Assembly: GCA_023389595.1 (NCBI GenBank)
Contig: JAEWEF010000030.1
Coordinates: forward strand, 1-5,978
Direction: 5' to 3'
DNA length: 5,978 nucleotides
Source: Fusobacteriota bacterium
GTDB lineage: Bacteria > Fusobacteriota > Fusobacteriia > Fusobacteriales > Fusobacteriaceae
The translations under genes were made by a program, and so were the position numbers. Shown here piece after piece: positions 1-5,456 of the stretch; position 1 is the first letter of the stretch; each line of letters begins with the position of its first letter. A model generated the notes under the pieces. The model saw only the letters and a program-made list of their open reading frames with translations, made no database searches and was not told where the DNA came from.

Positions 1-534
1 GCCGTTTTTTCTTTGATGGCGTTGGTAGTTACTTGTGTTGCTCTTTTTGCTATTTTTTCCAGCAAAAAAGCTGCAAGTGACGGCGAATATGAATTGGAAG
101 AGCTTACCGAAACTGAAGAAGATTTTCAAAACGAAAAACAATCTATCATAATGAGAAATGACGAACATTTAGAAAATCTTAACAAAAAACTACAGAATAC
201 ACAAAACAGGGATATAAGAAGCCTTGTTTTTGAGTCGGCATTCGATTTAAAAATTTTAGACACAACAGTGAATGGAGATAGAATTTCTGACAGTAAACTT
301 AATTTTATTTTAATAGATGATACGGTCTATCTTGGATCTTTTTCTATGGGAGAGGAAGATTTATTTAAATCTATATCTACCATTATTAAAGTAGATGACG
401 CCAACTTTGCATATCAGATTACAAAATATTTTGAAGATTATTTAACTAAATTTGGGCTAGATTTTTATGAACAGTCGGATATCACGAAAGAAATTTATAA
501 CGAGGAACAAATTTTATTAGAAACTTTACAGTAA
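1..534 (+). CDS. Membrane-anchored protein of unknown function, 5' end missing
   Basis: The reading frame is open from the first base of the window to the TAA at 532-534 (177 residues), so the gene most likely begins upstream. TTG and ATG codons at 13-18 lie in the middle of a hydrophobic run and have no ribosome binding site visible in the window, so they are poor starts. The first 18 or so residues form one membrane helix, followed by SSKK, which looks like a stop-transfer sequence. An acidic, Glu-rich stretch (ELEELTETEEDF) and a probable coiled coil (about residues 40-65) come next. The last 100 or so residues look like a mixed alpha/beta globular domain. I recognise no family. It could be a cell-envelope protein with one membrane anchor and a soluble domain. 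It is the only plus-strand gene here, converges on cobO and ends at a shared terminator. Its length, codon use and clean end support a real gene. Confidence 0.7.
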   Translation, partial: AVFSLMALVVTCVALFAIFSSKKAASDGEYELEELTETEEDFQNEKQSIIMRNDEHLENLNKKLQNTQNRDIRSLVFESAFDLKILDTTVNGDRISDSKLNFILIDDTVYLGSFSMGEEDLFKSISTIIKVDDANFAYQITKYFEDYLTKFGLDFYEQSDITKEIYNEEQILLETLQ

Positions 535-537
535 ATG

Positions 538-565
538 AAAAAGCTGCACACGTGCAGCTTTTATT
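538..565. terminator. Bidirectional intrinsic terminator between convergent genes
   Basis: A perfect 10-bp stem, AAAAGCTGCA (539-548) and TGCAGCTTTT (553-562), encloses the loop CACG. A-runs on the left and T-runs on the right give a U-rich tail in both directions. It therefore fits as terminator for the plus-strand gene ending at 534 and for the minus-strand cobO unit. The cobO stop codon (561-563) overlaps the foot of the stem by two bases. Confidence 0.85.
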
Positions 566-1082
566 TTTCTATTCCTTTTCTTGCCATAATTCCTTTTTTA
601 AAATAATGTTTTATCTCTTTCATTTCAGTTACAAGATCAGCCATATCTATCAATTCTTGAGGAGCATTTCTCCCCGTTAAAACAAATTCAACTTTTTCGT
701 TTTTGATTTTTATCAAATTTTTTATTTCGTCGATAGAAATTAAATCGTATCTAAGAGTTCCTAAAATTTCATCGGCAACTATTAAATCGTACTCATCAGA
801 TAGAAGTGCATTTTTTAAATGCTCGTATCCATTTCTTGCAAGAAAAACATCTTCATCGGTTAAATTTTCTTTACTTTTTATGAAAACGCCACGACCATAT
901 CGACTTATCTTCAAACTTTCAAATTTTGATAGCGAATGTAATTCTCCGTAATCTCTTCCTTTTAAAAATTGTATGAGCAAAACTTTAAAATCGTTTCCTA
1001 AAGCCCGCATAATTAATCCGAGACTTGCAGTCGTCTTCCCTTTTCCATTGCCGGTATAAATCTGAACGTATCCTCTTTCCAT
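561..1082 (-). CDS. cobO: Cob(I)yrinic acid a,c-diamide adenosyltransferase (corrinoid adenosyltransferase)
   Basis: This cytoplasmic enzyme transfers the 5'-deoxyadenosyl group of ATP to reduced corrinoid, a step in making or salvaging adenosylcobalamin. The 173-residue protein matches the CobA/CobO/BtuR family along its length. It has the P-loop GNGKGKTT at residues 11-18, which in this family binds ATP in reversed orientation. A DLIVADEI strand provides the Walker B-like acids, GRNAP follows, and the C-terminal segment ends in VTEMKEIKHYFKKGIMAR. The protein is slightly shorter than E. coli BtuR because it lacks the N-terminal extension. An ATG at 1113-1115 would give a longer frame, but it would overlap the MATE gene. 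The ATG at 1080-1082 has AAGGAG six bases upstream and gives the expected MERGYVQIYTG start. It is the last gene of the ispF-MATE-cobO unit, 13 bases after the MATE stop. No cobalamin riboswitch or other cob gene is in the window, so its role in salvage rather than full synthesis is an inference. Confidence 0.93.
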   Translation of the reverse strand: MERGYVQIYTGNGKGKTTASLGLIMRALGNDFKVLLIQFLKGRDYGELHSLSKFESLKISRYGRGVFIKSKENLTDEDVFLARNGYEHLKNALLSDEYDLIVADEILGTLRYDLISIDEIKNLIKIKNEKVEFVLTGRNAPQELIDMADLVTEMKEIKHYFKKGIMARKGIEK

Positions 1083-1088
1083 TTTATA

Positions 1089-1094
1089 CTCCTT
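1089..1094 (-). promoter_or_regulatory. Ribosome binding site fixing the cobO start
   Basis: On the minus strand AAGGAG lies six bases before the ATG at 1082. It sits directly behind the stop codon of the MATE gene (1096-1098), so termination there could feed re-initiation on cobO. The alternative upstream ATG at 1115 lies inside the MATE gene and has no comparable site. Confidence 0.8.
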
Positions 1095-1095
1095 T

Positions 1096-2451
1096 TTACA
1101 ATTCTCTTGTAACATTGTTTAACCATTTTTTGCTTTTGTATCTCCATAATAAAAATGGTAATTTTATTATTTCGTCAGACATTAAAAATAAAAATATGAT
1201 TTTTGGTGGAAGTTTAAAGTAAAATGCTGCTAGTGCTCCAAGCACTAGAGAGCCGAACCAGGCAGAACCCGTGTCGACTGCAAGAGCAAATTTTGTATCG
1301 CCACCCGATCTTAATATTCCGACAACGAGGCATACGGTAATTCCTTGAGCAAGAGAATATACAACATTAACTTTTAACATGAATTTTAAGTAGTATGTTA
1401 CCATGTCATTTAATCCGAAAAATTTAACGATTAGTGGCATACCCAATAAAATTAATGCTCCTGCTACAACGGAAGAAATGAAACTTAATTGTAAAAATTT
1501 GTGTGAATATTCTATGGCTTTTTTATATTGTTTTTCTCCTATTGTTCTGCCAAGTATAACGGAAGTTGCACTTGCAACTCCGAATGCCATAGGCATAACA
1601 CACTGCCTTATGGTAGAATTTATTGCATTTGCAGCTATAAAAGAACTGTCTATTCTTCCTACTATAACAGAAATTCCTGCCGCTCCCATACTCCACAAAA
1701 GTTCGTTTAATACTACCGGTATGGAATATTTATAGAAGTCGTGATTTAAAATTCTATTATTTTCTAATATATATTTTAATTTTATGTGTACAAAATGTCT
1801 TATATTGTGATTGTAAATTAGCACTATACTTATTTCGATAAGTCTTGCACAAAGTGTACCTATTGCCGCACCAACTATACCCAGAGACGGAAATCCAAAT
1901 TTTCCAAAAATTAAAACGTAGTTTATGAAAATATTTATTAAAAAGGATGATCCATAGACGACGGTTGAAATTTTTACTTTTTCTACACTACGCAAAACTG
2001 TTAGGTAGACTGTCGATATGGATGCCGTTATGTAGGAAAATGAAATTACACGCAGATATTTCATTCCCTCTGAAATTATTATTTCGTTGTTGGTAAAAAT
2101 TCTCATCAGAAATCTTGGAAAAAATAGAGCAAAAAAGAAAAAAATTGACGATACAAAAAAAGAATTTCTTATTCCTATCGCCATAATTTTTTCTATAGTT
2201 TTTAAATCTTTTTTACCCCAGTACTGTGCCGTAAGAACATTTGCTCCAGAAGCCATTCCAAACATTATAAGTGTCAGCACGAATGTTATTTGACTTGCAA
2301 GAGAGGCAGCTGCCAAAGAAGTTTCGCTGAGTCTACCTAGCATTACTACGTCAGCAATAGATACTCCAACATTTATTAAATTTTGTAAAATGATAGGTAG
2401 TGCAAGAGGCACTACCATTTTCAAAAATTTTCTGTCCAAATTAAAAATCAT
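1096..2451 (-). CDS. MATE-family multidrug/toxin efflux transporter
   Basis: This is an integral inner-membrane antiporter that would export organic cations or other toxic compounds using a sodium or proton gradient. The 451-residue length and about twelve hydrophobic helices in two similar halves fit the MATE (NorM/DinF-like) family. The first half has PLALPIILQNL (residues 15-25), then IADVVMLGRL, with the Asp at 34 in the first helix region. GMASGANVLTAQYWGKKD follows at about 65-82, a strongly conserved MATE stretch. The second half repeats the pattern with YSIPVVLNELLWSMG and GVASATSVILGRTIGE, and RSGGDTKFAL lies before the last helices. The ATG at 2449-2451 has GAGGGG seven bases upstream. 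The gene lies 23 bases behind ispF and 13 bases ahead of cobO with no terminator between, so it is probably co-transcribed with both. Substrate and coupling ion cannot be read from the sequence. A link to corrinoid or isoprenoid metabolism is only suggested by position. Confidence 0.93.
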   Translation of the reverse strand: MIFNLDRKFLKMVVPLALPIILQNLINVGVSIADVVMLGRLSETSLAAASLASQITFVLTLIMFGMASGANVLTAQYWGKKDLKTIEKIMAIGIRNSFFVSSIFFFFALFFPRFLMRIFTNNEIIISEGMKYLRVISFSYITASISTVYLTVLRSVEKVKISTVVYGSSFLINIFINYVLIFGKFGFPSLGIVGAAIGTLCARLIEISIVLIYNHNIRHFVHIKLKYILENNRILNHDFYKYSIPVVLNELLWSMGAAGISVIVGRIDSSFIAANAINSTIRQCVMPMAFGVASATSVILGRTIGEKQYKKAIEYSHKFLQLSFISSVVAGALILLGMPLIVKFFGLNDMVTYYLKFMLKVNVVYSLAQGITVCLVVGILRSGGDTKFALAVDTGSAWFGSLVLGALAAFYFKLPPKIIFLFLMSDEIIKLPFLLWRYKSKKWLNNVTREL

Positions 2452-2474
2452 TTAAATTCCCCTCAAAATAGTTT

Positions 2475-2948
2475 CTACTTTTCTAGCAAAACGACACTGT
2501 AAGCCTTTACTCCGCTTTCATCTCCAGTAAAGCCGAGTTTTTCTTCAGTCTTAGCCTTAACATTTATTATTTCTGCATCGACGTTCAATATGCTAGCTAT
2601 GTTTTTTTTAATTTCGTCAATGTACGGTCTAAGTTTAGGTTTTTGTATTACGACCGTGCTATCTAAATTTACGATTTTAAACTTTTTTTCAAGCATAGTT
2701 TCATTTATTTTTTTTAACAGTATGGCACTATCTATATTTTTAAATTTTTCGTCGGTGTCGGGAAAATGTAAACCTATATCCCCCAGACCTAGAGCTCCTA
2801 TTATGGCGTCAGTGATTGCGTGTAATAAAACATCGCCGTCAGAATGGCCAAGCACACCCTTGTCGTGTGGAATTTCCACTCCACCTAAAACTAATTTTCT
2901 CCCTTCGACTAATCTATGTACGTCATAACCGTTACCTATTCTCAACAT
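2475..2948 (-). CDS. ispF: 2-C-methyl-D-erythritol 2,4-cyclodiphosphate synthase
   Basis: The enzyme converts CDP-methylerythritol 2-phosphate to methylerythritol 2,4-cyclodiphosphate and CMP, the fifth step of the MEP route to isoprenoids. It normally works as a homotrimer with active sites between subunits. The 157-residue protein has the usual full length. Visible motifs are GNGYDVH at 5-11 (metal ligands Asp9 and His11), [15 protein letters not shown] at 34-48 with the third ligand His43, GLHFPDTD at 59-66, and the C-terminal [17 protein letters not shown] (131-147) that closes the CDP pocket. All key residues are intact. The ATG at 2946-2948 has GGGAG six bases upstream. It is the first gene of its unit, behind a strong promoter, and is followed by the MATE gene after 23 bases. 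ispD, which often sits beside or fused to ispF, is not in the window. Confidence 0.97.
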   Translation of the reverse strand: MLRIGNGYDVHRLVEGRKLVLGGVEIPHDKGVLGHSDGDVLLHAITDAIIGALGLGDIGLHFPDTDEKFKNIDSAILLKKINETMLEKKFKIVNLDSTVVIQKPKLRPYIDEIKKNIASILNVDAEIINVKAKTEEKLGFTGDESGVKAYSVVLLEK

Positions 2949-2978
2949 AAATTTCTCCCATAATTTTAATATTTTTTC

Positions 2979-3006
2979 ATTATATCACAGTTTGTTTTAA
3001 TTTCAA
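2979..3006 (-). promoter_or_regulatory. Sigma-70-type promoter for ispF-MATE-cobO
   Basis: On the minus strand there is TTGAAA (3001-3006), a 16-base spacer, and a perfect TATAAT (2979-2984) preceded by TG one base upstream, an extended -10 box. Transcription would start near 2972, giving a leader of about 24 bases to the ispF ATG with room for its ribosome binding site. The -35 box shares its first base with the last base of the U-tract of the fldA terminator. Confidence 0.8.
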
Positions 3007-3027
3007 AAAAGACTCTCAGAGAGAGTC
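3005..3027 (-). terminator. Intrinsic terminator of tcdA-fldA
   Basis: Read on the minus strand, GACTCTC (3021-3027), loop TCT and GAGAGTC (3011-3017) form a perfect 7-bp stem followed by six T (3005-3010). It lies 28 bases after the fldA stop codon. On the plus strand the same stem is followed by TAG and a T-run, so it may also stop stray transcription in that direction. Confidence 0.85.
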
Positions 3028-3055
3028 TAGTTTTTTAATTTATTTATTAATAATT

Positions 3056-3559
3056 TTATTTAAAATCTTTTTTGATTTCAGTTATAAATTTACTTAACCT
3101 TTCAGGGGTTAAGTTTGCCTGATTAGTTTCGTCAAGAGGTAGTCCCATAAATTTACCGTTCACTATTATGTCAGTTTCTTCGAAATGGTATCCGTCCATA
3201 TCAGTAAGACCAACTATTTTCCCACCCTTTTCTTTCACGATATTGTATAAAAATTTTAGCCCACCACAGAAAGATTCTCCGAATGCAAACTGATTACCAA
3301 GACCAACAAGTCCCACAACTTTTCCAGAAAAATCCATCTTTTCTAGCTCGTCAAGTTTTTTCATCCAATGTGGGTGAAGCTCACCAACTTGATAAGTGGG
3401 AGAAACTAGTATTAAGTTTTCAAAATCTTTAATTTGTTCTACTCCGTCTTTAACATTAAAAGTTTGATACTCATCATCTCTCAATAAAAATTCTATTTCA
3501 TCAACAATTCCAAGAGTAGTTTTAGTTGCTGTAGCATAAAAAATACCTATCTTTTTCAT
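3056..3559 (-). CDS. fldA: Flavodoxin, long-chain type
   Basis: This is a small soluble FMN protein that shuttles low-potential electrons, often in place of ferredoxin when iron is limiting. The 167-residue length and the C-terminal GKFMGLPLDETNQANLT block (135-151) are typical of long-chain flavodoxins. The phosphate loop is TATKTT (10-15), where the usual form is T-x-T-G-x-T, so Lys13 stands at the common Gly. The two loops flanking the flavin are SPTYQVGE (53-60) and GLGNQFAFGESF (86-97). There the usual stacking Trp is Tyr56, the usual stacking Tyr is Phe93 and the usual Asp is Asn89. The start at 3559 is chosen because GGAGG lies five bases upstream and MKKIGIFY is the normal first strand. 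An in-frame ATG at 3569-3571 overlaps the tcdA stop and would add only MEEI. It follows tcdA by 11 bases and ends at a terminator. Its redox partners are not in the window. Confidence 0.92.
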   Translation of the reverse strand: MKKIGIFYATATKTTLGIVDEIEFLLRDDEYQTFNVKDGVEQIKDFENLILVSPTYQVGELHPHWMKKLDELEKMDFSGKVVGLVGLGNQFAFGESFCGGLKFLYNIVKEKGGKIVGLTDMDGYHFEETDIIVNGKFMGLPLDETNQANLTPERLSKFITEIKKDFK

Positions 3560-3564
3560 AATTT

Positions 3565-3569
3565 CCTCC
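3565..3569 (-). promoter_or_regulatory. Ribosome binding site fixing the fldA start
   Basis: GGAGG on the minus strand lies five bases before the ATG at 3557-3559. It begins within the competing ATG at 3569-3571, which overlaps the tcdA stop as TAATG and has no Shine-Dalgarno of its own at the right distance. This supports the shorter flavodoxin and coupling to tcdA translation. Confidence 0.75.
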
Positions 3570-3570
3570 A

Positions 3571-4272
3571 TTATAGATTACATATTTCTTTAACGACATG
3601 ACTTGCTAAAATTAAACCAACTGCTGGCGGAACGAAAGATACACTTCCTAAATTTACAGATTTTGCTCTGCTTCCATCAACATTTAAAGGTTTTTTCGGT
3701 TCCTCTTTTGAATAGACGACAGTTAACTTTTTTATTCCCCTAGCTTTCAATTCCTTTCTGAAAACTCTTGCAAGAGGACAAACTGAAGTTTTTTTTATGT
3801 CTGTAATTTCAAACCGTGTCGGATCGATTTTATTTCCCGTTCCCATAGAAGAGATAATTTTTAAGTTTTCTTTTAATGCCCTTTCAACTAAATCCAATTT
3901 CGGCGTTATCAAATCGATTGCATCGATAATATAATCGTAACGATTTTCAAAAAATTTATCGGCGTTTTCTCTTGTAAATTTTTCTCTGTAGGCGTGAACT
4001 TTTATATCGCTATTGATAGATTTTATTCGTTGCTCCATCACATCCGCCTTAAATTTTCCAACAGTTTCCGTCGTCGCAATAATTTGTCTGTTGATGTTTG
4101 TTACGTCAATTTTATCAAAATCGACTATGGTAAGTTCACCAACACCAATTCGTGCAAGAGCTTCGACGGCATATCCGCCAACACCTCCCAATCCAAAAAT
4201 TGCAACGTGAGATTTTTTAAGTTTTTCTAAATTTTCTCTTCCTATAAGAAGTTCCGTTCTTTGATATATCAT
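3571..4272 (-). CDS. tcdA: tRNA threonylcarbamoyladenosine (t6A) dehydratase, ThiF/E1-like
   Basis: The ATP-dependent enzyme cyclises t6A at position 37 of ANN-decoding tRNAs to ct6A. In E. coli (TcdA, also CsdL) it works with the CsdA/CsdE sulfur system. The 233-residue protein begins MIYQRTELLIGRENLEKL. It then shows the nucleotide-binding GLGGVG (27-32), the VDFDKID strand with Asp53, the family signature NINRQ (59-63), DAIDLITPK (117-125), SSMGTGNKIDPTRFEI (141-156) and SVCPLARVFRKEL (163-175). GSVSFVPPAVGLILAS lies near the end. It is shorter than E. coli TcdA, lacking most of that protein's C-terminal tail. The ATG at 4270-4272 is preferred because GGGA lies six bases upstream and the family begins just before the R-T-E-L motif. 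An ATG at 4282-4284 and a TTG at 4285-4287 are possible but lack a binding site. It is first in a unit with fldA, 11 bases apart. No csdA or csdE is nearby. Confidence 0.93.
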   Translation of the reverse strand: MIYQRTELLIGRENLEKLKKSHVAIFGLGGVGGYAVEALARIGVGELTIVDFDKIDVTNINRQIIATTETVGKFKADVMEQRIKSINSDIKVHAYREKFTRENADKFFENRYDYIIDAIDLITPKLDLVERALKENLKIISSMGTGNKIDPTRFEITDIKKTSVCPLARVFRKELKARGIKKLTVVYSKEEPKKPLNVDGSRAKSVNLGSVSFVPPAVGLILASHVVKEICNL

Positions 4273-4300
4273 GTCATTTCCCATCAATTATTTACTAATA

Positions 4301-4315
4301 TAATAAACTTTATCA
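4301..4315 (-). promoter_or_regulatory. Candidate Fur-family 7-1-7 operator before tcdA-fldA
   Basis: The minus strand reads TGATAAA-G-TTTATTA, an imperfect palindrome in which six of seven arm pairs match. Against the classic Fur-type 7-1-7 sequence TGATAATNATTATCA, 11 of 14 arm bases agree. It overlaps the likely -10 region of the tcdA-fldA unit, where repressor binding would block transcription. Flavodoxin is a common Fur target, which makes the site plausible. However, such matches are frequent by chance in AT-rich spacers. Confidence 0.35.
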
Positions 4316-4335
4316 TTAATTAAAAAAATTTTCAA
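4307..4335 (-). promoter_or_regulatory. Probable promoter of tcdA-fldA
   Basis: TTGAAA (4330-4335) lies 17 bases before TAAAGT (4307-4312), which matches four of six consensus -10 bases. Another AT-rich hexamer just downstream, TATATT at 4297-4302, could be the -10 box instead but has only a weak -35 partner. A promoter is expected here because a terminator lies directly upstream and a new unit starts at 4272. The exact boxes are uncertain. Confidence 0.45.
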
Positions 4336-4351
4336 GATTTTTTTAATTAAT
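4315..4351. repeat. Perfect 15-bp inverted repeat in the tcdA upstream region
   Basis: The arms ATTAATTAAAAAAAT (4315-4329) and ATTTTTTTAATTAAT (4337-4351) are exact inverse complements with a 7-base loop TTTCAAG. The stem has no G or C. On the minus strand the loop holds the TTGAAA box of the likely tcdA promoter, and the downstream arm fills most of the promoter spacer. It could be an operator, a cruciform-prone element or a UP-element-like sequence. It is a poor terminator because the stem is all A:T and the strong terminator of the upstream unit already lies at 4368-4399. Confidence 0.8.
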
Positions 4352-4367
4352 TCTGAAAATCGAAAAT

Positions 4368-4399
4368 AAAAAACCCTCACACAAAAGTGTAAAGGTTTT
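4368..4399 (-). terminator. Intrinsic terminator of pabB-pabC-lipoprotein unit
   Basis: Read on the minus strand, AAAACCTTTACAC (4387-4399), loop TTTT and GTGTGAGGGTTTT (4370-4382) pair over 13 positions, with two G:U wobbles in the RNA. A T-rich tail (TTTATTTT) follows. It lies about 20 bases after the lipoprotein gene stop and closes the unit. Confidence 0.85.
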
Positions 4400-4418
4400 A
4401 GTAGTTTGCCGTAAAAAA

Positions 4419-4709
4419 TTAGAATGGAAGACCTAAAGGAAACATGTCACTTCCATCTCCTTCTAGTATAACTTTTCCATTTTGATCGTATACTCTAAAT
4501 TTTGTAACAACTCCATCTTTAATTTCCATTTCCGCTTTAGATTCGCCCTCTTTTAAAGTTAGAGTGCCGTTAGCCAGTTTTTTAGTTCCCTTTATGTAAA
4601 CTTTATTAGTAGTAAAATCATATTCTATATCGTTTACATCTAACTTTTTAGAGCCACAACCAACCATCAATAAACTAGCTAGCAAACAAATAAAAATAAC
4701 TTTTTTCAT
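4419..4709 (-). CDS. Small lipoprotein with YwqK/MORN-like repeat, function unknown
   Basis: The 96-residue product begins with a short signal peptide (MKK, then a hydrophobic core) ending in a lipobox LMVGC with Cys18 as the lipidated residue. It should therefore be an envelope lipoprotein. Met at the -3 position of the lipobox is less usual but tolerated. The mature part of about 78 residues is beta-rich and charged. IKDGVVTKFRVYDQNGKVIL (about residues 63-82) resembles one unit of the YwqK-type repeat (G-x-x-x-x-x-Y-x-x-N-G-K-x-x-x-x-G), which is common in small fusobacterial and Bacteroidetes lipoproteins. With a single unit the assignment is weak. The ATG has a strong GGGGGAG site five bases upstream and overlaps the pabC stop as ATGA, so its translation is probably coupled to pabC. 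Nothing in it suggests a part in folate synthesis. It is followed by a terminator. Confidence 0.85.
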   Translation of the reverse strand: MKKVIFICLLASLLMVGCGSKKLDVNDIEYDFTTNKVYIKGTKKLANGTLTLKEGESKAEMEIKDGVVTKFRVYDQNGKVILEGDGSDMFPLGLPF

Positions 4710-5455
4710 AAAATCTCCCCCTTTTTATATTTGTTATTTATATATTCTTTGTAATCTGCTAAAATTTTCATCGTTACACTGCCAATTTTAAATCTTTTTT
4801 CTTCTATCCGTACAACAGGCATAATACCGATTAAAGAATTAGTTACAAAAATTTCGTCGGCATCTAACAATTCTTTGATAGTTATAAACTTTTCTCTAAC
4901 TTTATAATTTTTTAAAATGTACTGTCTAATTATGCCATTTAATAGACCGCTTTCTAGCTTAGGAGTAAATATTTTGTTATCTTTAACATAAAATAGATTG
5001 CTCGTAGCACATTCACAAACATCTCCTTCTAAATTTAAAAAGAGAACGTCGTCGTATTTTTTTGCATATTTTCTTTTTTCAAAAATATTTTCTGCATAGT
5101 TTAAACTTTTAATGTAGATAAATGGAGAGGTGTCATTTCTTTTTATTTCAGAAATTTTAATGTTGTAGCCTCTTTTATAGTCGCTATCCTTATAAACGTA
5201 CTCTCTTGTATTGAAAATTGTATTTTGCTCCGAAACTATTATTTTCAGAACTTCATCCTCTTTTATAAAATTAATTTTTGAAATCTCATTCAGCACAAAA
5301 TTTTTTTCTAAATTTTTATCTATATTTAAAATTTTTAATCCATCATTTAATCTTTTTAAATGTTCGTCCAAAAAAATTGCCTTACCATTTTTTATGTGTA
5401 GAGTCTCAAAAACTCCCAATCCAAAACTATATCCATCATCAAGATTGACTTTCAT
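4706..5455 (-). CDS. pabC: Aminodeoxychorismate lyase (class IV aminotransferase fold)
   Basis: This PLP enzyme splits 4-amino-4-deoxychorismate into p-aminobenzoate and pyruvate for folate synthesis. The 249-residue protein has the fold-type IV signature order: DDGYSFGLGVFET near the start (6-18), the cofactor lysine at about Lys116 in IKSLNYAEN, then GDVCECATSNLF (144-155) with Glu148 for the pyridine nitrogen and Ser152/Asn153 near the phosphate. SGLLNGIIRQYIL and the VTNSLIGIMPV loop follow. It lacks about 10-15 residues of N-terminal strand present in E. coli PabC and starts almost directly at the DDG motif. The start is well supported: AGGAG lies six bases before the ATG, inside the last codons of pabB. 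It begins one base after the pabB stop and overlaps the lipoprotein gene by four bases. Branched-chain or D-amino acid aminotransferases share the fold, but the pabB neighbour decides for PabC. Confidence 0.9.
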   Translation of the reverse strand: MKVNLDDGYSFGLGVFETLHIKNGKAIFLDEHLKRLNDGLKILNIDKNLEKNFVLNEISKINFIKEDEVLKIIVSEQNTIFNTREYVYKDSDYKRGYNIKISEIKRNDTSPFIYIKSLNYAENIFEKRKYAKKYDDVLFLNLEGDVCECATSNLFYVKDNKIFTPKLESGLLNGIIRQYILKNYKVREKFITIKELLDADEIFVTNSLIGIMPVVRIEEKRFKIGSVTMKILADYKEYINNKYKKGEIL

Positions 5456-5456
5456 T

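Noticed and set aside
1083..1115. Upstream ATG that would add 11 residues (MLQENCKKEYK) to CobO
   Set aside because: It lies within the end of the MATE gene and has no ribosome binding site, whereas the ATG at 1082 has AAGGAG at the right distance and the normal family start.
1403..1735. Open frame of about 110 codons on the plus strand
   Set aside because: It runs antisense through the well-supported MATE gene and has no recognisable protein features or independent signals.
2590..2928. Open frame of about 112 codons on the plus strand
   Set aside because: It is antisense to ispF, whose conserved motifs fully explain the sequence. Open antisense frames are expected there from codon bias.
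4273..4287. Longer tcdA start at ATG 4282-4284 or TTG 4285-4287
   Set aside because: No Shine-Dalgarno precedes these codons, and the five extra residues are not part of the family. A GGGA motif fits the ATG at 4270-4272. The evidence is moderate, so the longer form is not excluded.
4315..4351. The AT-only inverted repeat as a second terminator of the lipoprotein unit
   Set aside because: The stem has no G:C pairs and is not followed by a clean T-run on the minus strand, and a strong terminator already lies upstream at 4368-4399.
4288..4418. Riboswitch or small RNA in the spacer before tcdA
   Set aside because: Beyond the terminator and the AT-only inverted repeat I see no conserved structured core or G/C-containing helices of a known riboswitch.
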